41,010 nt of DNA, taken from Alphaproteobacteria bacterium. Lineage in GTDB: Bacteria; Pseudomonadota; Alphaproteobacteria; Puniceispirillales; Puniceispirillaceae. The stretch spans positions 1 through 41,010 of the forward strand of contig RFZL01000018.1 in the NCBI GenBank assembly GCA_009920665.1, given 5' to 3'. The position numbers and the translations under genes are program-made. Positions 37,407 to 41,010 of this stretch are shown in pieces (the first letter of the stretch is position 1; the number at the start of each line of letters is the position of its first letter). The notes beneath the pieces are model-generated. The model saw nothing but the letters and a program-made list of their open reading frames with translations, was not told the origin of the DNA and did no database searches.

Positions 37407-39431
37407 ATGTTTGACAAGATTCTGATTGCCAATCGAGGCGAAATCGCCTGCCGGATCATGCGCACCGCCAAGCGCATGGGCATTGCCACTGTCGCCGTCT
37501 ATTCGGATGCCGATGCCGGCACCCCGCATGTCACCATGGCCGACGAGGCGGTTCATATCGGCGGTGCGGCCTCGGCCGACAGCTATCTTCGTGCCGATCG
37601 GATCATCGAGGCGGCGCAGCAGACCGGCGCCCAGGCCATTCATCCCGGGTTCGGTTTCCTGTCGGAGAATGCCGCCTTTGTGGCGGCGGTCGAGGCGGCC
37701 GGCATCGCCTTCATCGGTCCGGCGCAAAAGGCGATCGCGGTGATGGGCGACAAGATTGAATCAAAGGCACTGGCCGAATCCGCCGGCGTGTCGATCGTGC
37801 CGGGCACCCCGGGCGCGGTCGAGGATGTTGACACCGCCCTCACCGCGGCAGCCGAAATCGGCTACCCGGTGATGGTCAAGGCCTCGGCCGGTGGTGGCGG
37901 CAAGGGCATGCGTGTGATCGAAAATGCCGATGAGCTGCCGGATGGCATGCGTGCCGCGATGAGCGAGGCGCAGACAGCCTTTGGCGATTCCCGCGTCTTC
38001 ATCGAGAAATTCGTCGTACAGCCGCGGCATATCGAGATCCAGCTTCTGGCCGACCAGCATGGCAATGTGATCTATGTCGGTGAACGCGAATGTTCGATCC
38101 AGCGCCGCCACCAGAAGGTGATCGAGGAGGCACCAAGCCCGTTCATCTCGCCCGAAACCCGCGCCGCGATGGGCCAGCAGGCTGTTGATCTGGCGCGCGC
38201 CGTCGATTATCGCTCGGCCGGCACGGTCGAATTCATCGTCGGTGCCGACCAGGATTTCTATTTCCTCGAGATGAACACGCGGCTTCAGGTCGAACATCCG
38301 GTGACCGAGATGGTCTATGGGCTCGATCTTGTCGAACAGATGATCCGGGTCGCCGCCGGTGAAAAGCTGACAGTCACGCAGGATGACATCGTTGCCGATG
38401 GCTGGGCCATCGAGGCGCGTGTCTATGCCGAGGACCCGGCGCGCGGCTTTCTGCCGTCAATCGGCCAGCTGATCCGCTATCGCGAGCCGCAGGGTGACAG
38501 CGTCCGCGTTGATTCCGGCGTCGAGGAGGGCGGCGAGATTTCGATGTATTACGACCCGATGATCGCCAAGCTTGTGGCGCACGCGCCAACCCGTGAGGCG
38601 GCGATCACGCGGCTGCATCTGGCGCTGGATCACTATGAAATTGACGGCATCGCCAGCAACAGACAGTTCCTTGCCGCGGTGCTGGAGAATGACGCCTTCA
38701 GACGCGGTGATCTGACAACCGGTTTCATCGCTGCCGAGTTTGACGGTGATTTCATGGCTGGACCACCCGATGCTATGGCGGCATCCGGGCTGACGGCTCT
38801 TGGCGTTGCGATTGCCGCGTTGCAGGAGGAGGACCGCCATTTCGCCACGCCGGGGCACGAGTTCGTTGCCATCGACCAGACCGGCCGCAGGATGATGGTC
38901 GAAGTGGCAAAGCTCACCAATGTCGCCGCCAAGCTTGTTGTCGATGGCAAAACGATTGTCGTATCGGGGCGTATCCGCAGTCCGGTGCATCTGTTCGACG
39001 GGACCATCAATGAAGAGCCTGTCGCCGTGCAGATCCGGCAGTCGGGTCATCGCATTAGCCTGACGCGTGGCGCGGCCAGGCTGGCGCTGACGGTGCTGCC
39101 GGCGCGCTTCGCGCCGATGCTCGACCATATGCCGGCACCGGATGAGGGTGCCGGGGCCGACGAGATCACGGCCCCGATGCCGGGGCAGATCACCAGGCTG
39201 CTGGTGGCTGTTGGCGACGAGATCCGCAAGGGCCAGGATGTCGCCATCATCGAGGCGATGAAAATGGAGAATGTCCTGTCATCAGAGGCCGGTGGCACGG
39301 TCCGCTCGATCGAGGTCGCCATCGGCGACAATCTGAATGTCGACGATCTGATCATGTCGCTCGATCTTGCCGGTGAAGAGGGTGCCGGGGAAGAAGGTGC
39401 CGGTGAAGAAGGTGCCAGCGACAACGGCTAG
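37407..39431 (+). CDS. pccA: Propionyl-CoA carboxylase alpha subunit (biotin carboxylase plus BCCP)
   Basis: A 674-residue protein that carboxylates its own biotin with ATP and bicarbonate. The biotin carboxylase part (about 1-445) starts [20 protein letters not shown], has the ATP-grasp loop [14 protein letters not shown], and includes [18 protein letters not shown] and [19 protein letters not shown] linker (about 450-590) joins it to a biotinyl domain with the biotin site EAMKMENV (Lys619). After this the chain ends in a tail with three copies of GEEGA made by 15-bp repeats (39372-39416). The stop codon overlaps the opposing GMC gene by two to three bases. No methylmalonyl-CoA mutase or epimerase gene is in the window. 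Confidence 0.94.
   Translation: MFDKILIANRGEIACRIMRTAKRMGIATVAVYSDADAGTPHVTMADEAVHIGGAASADSYLRADRIIEAAQQTGAQAIHPGFGFLSENAAFVAAVEAAGIAFIGPAQKAIAVMGDKIESKALAESAGVSIVPGTPGAVEDVDTALTAAAEIGYPVMVKASAGGGGKGMRVIENADELPDGMRAAMSEAQTAFGDSRVFIEKFVVQPRHIEIQLLADQHGNVIYVGERECSIQRRHQKVIEEAPSPFISPETRAAMGQQAVDLARAVDYRSAGTVEFIVGADQDFYFLEMNTRLQVEHPVTEMVYGLDLVEQMIRVAAGEKLTVTQDDIVADGWAIEARVYAEDPARGFLPSIGQLIRYREPQGDSVRVDSGVEEGGEISMYYDPMIAKLVAHAPTREAAITRLHLALDHYEIDGIASNRQFLAAVLENDAFRRGDLTTGFIAAEFDGDFMAGPPDAMAASGLTALGVAIAALQEEDRHFATPGHEFVAIDQTGRRMMVEVAKLTNVAAKLVVDGKTIVVSGRIRSPVHLFDGTINEEPVAVQIRQSGHRISLTRGAARLALTVLPARFAPMLDHMPAPDEGAGADEITAPMPGQITRLLVAVGDEIRKGQDVAIIEAMKMENVLSSEAGGTVRSIEVAIGDNLNVDDLIMSLDLAGEEGAGEEGAGEEGASDNG
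39372..39416. repeat. Three 15-bp in-frame tandem repeats at the end of pccA
   Basis: Units at 39372-39386, 39387-39401 and 39402-39416 differ by one or two bases and each encode GEEGA. They extend the acidic C-terminus beyond the biotinyl domain and are unlikely to affect its fold. Confidence 0.9.
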
Positions 39432-41010
39432 GCGGCGCTGTCCTCGCGGATCATCTGCGCCGCTTTCTCGGCAATCATGATTGTCGGGGCGTTGGTGTTG
39501 CCGGAAACAAGCGTCGGCATGATCGAGGCATCGACGATGCGCAATCCGTCAACGCCATGAACGCGCAGGCGCGGATCGACAACATCGCCGCGTGCCGGAT
39601 CGGGACCCATCCGGCAGGTTGATACCGGGTGATAGAGGGTGACACCTGTGGCCCGCGCATAGGCCAGAAGATCGGCATCATCCGCCGCGCCCGGCCCCGG
39701 TTTCATCTCATGATCGACATGCGGGACCATCACATCGCTTGCCATGATCCGGCGGGCAATCCGCATGCCGGCAACATGCACGCGGCAATCCTCCTCGGTG
39801 GCCAGATAATTGGGCCGGATCAGCGGCGGTGCCAGCGGATCGGCGCTGGCGATATGGACGCTGCCGCGGCTTTCAGGACGCAACTGGCAGGGGCCAAAAG
39901 TCATGCCCGGAAAGCTGTCGAACTGGCGTTTTTCGGGATTGGCGAAGCTGGCATGGGCGATGTGGTACTGGATGTCCGGTCCGGCAAGCCCGTCGCGGCT
40001 CCGCACGAACCCGGCCAGCATGCCGGCCGGCATCGACAGCATGCCGCGGCGGGTCAGCCCGTATTTCGCGATCTCCAGCGCCAGGCCAGGCCCATGCGCG
40101 CGCCTGTTCAGCGAGATATCGCTTTTCAACCGCCAGGACAGACGCGAGATATAGTGATCCGTGAGGTTCGACCCGACCCCGGAAAGGGCATGACGGGTCC
40201 GGATGCCATGCGCGGCAAGACAATCAGGGTCGCCGATGCCTGACAGTTCGAGAATCTGCGGTGACTGGATCGCGCCGGCGCTGATGATCACCTCGCGCCC
40301 GGTCCTGATCGTTACATCGCGGCCAGCCTGCCGGAAATGGACAGCTGTTGCCCGCATTGCTGTGGCGTCATCATCGGCGAAGGCCAGCCCGGTCACATGC
40401 GCGCCGGTGATCACCCGCAGGTTCGGGCGACGCCGTGCCGGGTCCAGATAGGCTTTCTTGGCGGAGAATCGCAGCCCGTTCTTCTGCGTGACCTGATAAT
40501 AGCCGAAGCCGTCCTGGCTGGCGCCATTATAGTCTGGATTATGCGCATAGCCGCATGACTGCGCCGCTTCGATCAGCAGGTCGAGCGCCTCGTAACGGGT
40601 GCGCAGCGCGGCGACGTTCAGCGGTCCGCCCCGGGCGTGGAATTCATCCGTCTCGGTCGCGAATTCACAATGTTCAGCGAGGCGGAAGAAGGGCAGCACG
40701 TCGGCATAGCCCCACCCCGGATTGCCGCGTTGCGCCCAGCCATCATAATCGGCGGCCTGGCCGCGGACATAGAGCATGGCGTTGATCGCGGAGGACCCGC
40801 CAAGAACCTTGCCGCGCGGCTGCTTGATGCGGCGGCCATCGCATCCCGGTTCCGGCGCGGTCTCGAACATCCAGTTGATCGCCGGGTTGACCATTGTCTT
40901 GATATAGCCTGCCGGAATGTGGATCAGCGGGTTTCGGTCCTCGCCGCCAGCCTCGAGAAGCGCCACCGAGATCGATGGGTCCTCGCTCAGGCGCGCGGCC
41001 AGGACACAGC
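39428..41010 (-). CDS. GMC-family FAD-dependent dehydrogenase, 5' end beyond window
   Basis: The visible 526 residues begin [20 protein letters not shown], the end of the ADP-binding motif, so fewer than about 20 residues are missing beyond base 41010. The GMC signature appears as [18 protein letters not shown], and [12 protein letters not shown] and [15 protein letters not shown] carry the catalytic His and Asn near the end. It resembles BetA-type choline dehydrogenases and the GMC gene at 21944, but the two differ along their whole length and are old paralogues. The substrate is an alcohol that cannot be named. Its stop overlaps the pccA stop at a CTAG. Confidence 0.9.
   Translation of the reverse strand, partial: CVLAARLSEDPSISVALLEAGGEDRNPLIHIPAGYIKTMVNPAINWMFETAPEPGCDGRRIKQPRGKVLGGSSAINAMLYVRGQAADYDGWAQRGNPGWGYADVLPFFRLAEHCEFATETDEFHARGGPLNVAALRTRYEALDLLIEAAQSCGYAHNPDYNGASQDGFGYYQVTQKNGLRFSAKKAYLDPARRRPNLRVITGAHVTGLAFADDDATAMRATAVHFRQAGRDVTIRTGREVIISAGAIQSPQILELSGIGDPDCLAAHGIRTRHALSGVGSNLTDHYISRLSWRLKSDISLNRRAHGPGLALEIAKYGLTRRGMLSMPAGMLAGFVRSRDGLAGPDIQYHIAHASFANPEKRQFDSFPGMTFGPCQLRPESRGSVHIASADPLAPPLIRPNYLATEEDCRVHVAGMRIARRIMASDVMVPHVDHEMKPGPGAADDADLLAYARATGVTLYHPVSTCRMGPDPARGDVVDPRLRVHGVDGLRIVDASIMPTLVSGNTNAPTIMIAEKAAQMIREDSAA

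Overview
The window looks like chromosome of an aerobic, probably marine, GC-rich alphaproteobacterium. The reasons are family content and gene order, not a marker gene: a three-subunit periplasmic formate dehydrogenase of the alphaproteobacterial FDH3 type with its usual set of uncharacterised neighbours, TRAP transporters, a sulfonate-degradation operon, an MttB-family methyltransferase, two BetA-like GMC dehydrogenases and propionyl-CoA carboxylase. A SAR116- or Rhodospirillales-like source is possible but cannot be settled by reading alone. No rRNA, tRNA, CRISPR array, insertion sequence or phage gene was seen, and no gene-free stretch exceeds 300 bases.

Region 1 (1-3.0 kb, minus strand) holds an MttB-family methyltransferase gene with an internal deletion/frameshift, a secreted histidine phosphatase and a PHP-domain phosphoesterase.

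Region 2 (3.0-20.7 kb) is one functional island for formate oxidation. It has a lone tungstate-binding protein (TupA-like), then a plus-strand series: a DUF3144-like protein, a monohaem cytochrome c, a DUF6494-like protein, an Mrp-type Fe-S carrier ATPase, a biotin/lipoate-ligase-like protein, and DUF6505-like and DUF6352-like proteins. A four-cluster ferredoxin protein runs on the opposite strand. DUF3305- and DUF3306-like proteins follow, then a promoter carrying a perfect 7-1-7 Fur-type palindrome. The core operon is a TorD-like chaperone, a 65-residue Tat-signal protein, FDH alpha (Cys-containing, Tat-exported), FDH beta (four [4Fe-4S]), a small lipoprotein, FDH gamma (cytochrome b), a WD40-cytochrome c fusion, a 40-residue membrane peptide and a trypsin-like protease. 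The set reads as metal supply, cofactor insertion and export, periplasmic formate oxidation, and electron transfer to quinone or c-type cytochromes.

Region 3 (20.7-24.8 kb) is mixed: a putative 2OG-Fe(II) oxygenase, a small unknown protein, a GMC dehydrogenase overlapping a TerC-family protein, and the scar of a deleted TRAP operon in which the start of the binding protein is joined to the end of the large permease.

Region 4 (24.8-33.7 kb) is a minus-strand operon with a divergent LacI-type regulator and two LacI-type operators. In transcription order it encodes a 61-residue membrane protein, TRAP DctP, DctQ and DctM, an HpsN-like sulfopropanediol dehydrogenase, an SDR, a zinc alcohol dehydrogenase, and sulfopyruvate decarboxylase alpha and beta (ComD, ComE). 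I read it as uptake and oxidation of 2,3-dihydroxypropane-1-sulfonate (DHPS) or a close C3 sulfonate through sulfolactate and sulfopyruvate. The sulfoacetaldehyde-consuming step is not in the window.

Region 5 (33.7-41.0 kb) has a TetR regulator behind three copies of its probable operator, a photolyase-like protein split into two overlapping genes in reversed domain order, propionyl-CoA carboxylase beta and alpha, and a second GMC dehydrogenase cut by the window edge.

The best candidates for new biology are the FDH3 accessory module with its WD40-cytochrome and tiny peptides, the split inverted photolyase pair, and the HpsN plus ComDE sulfonate operon. All family names come from memory of the families and were not checked by a search.
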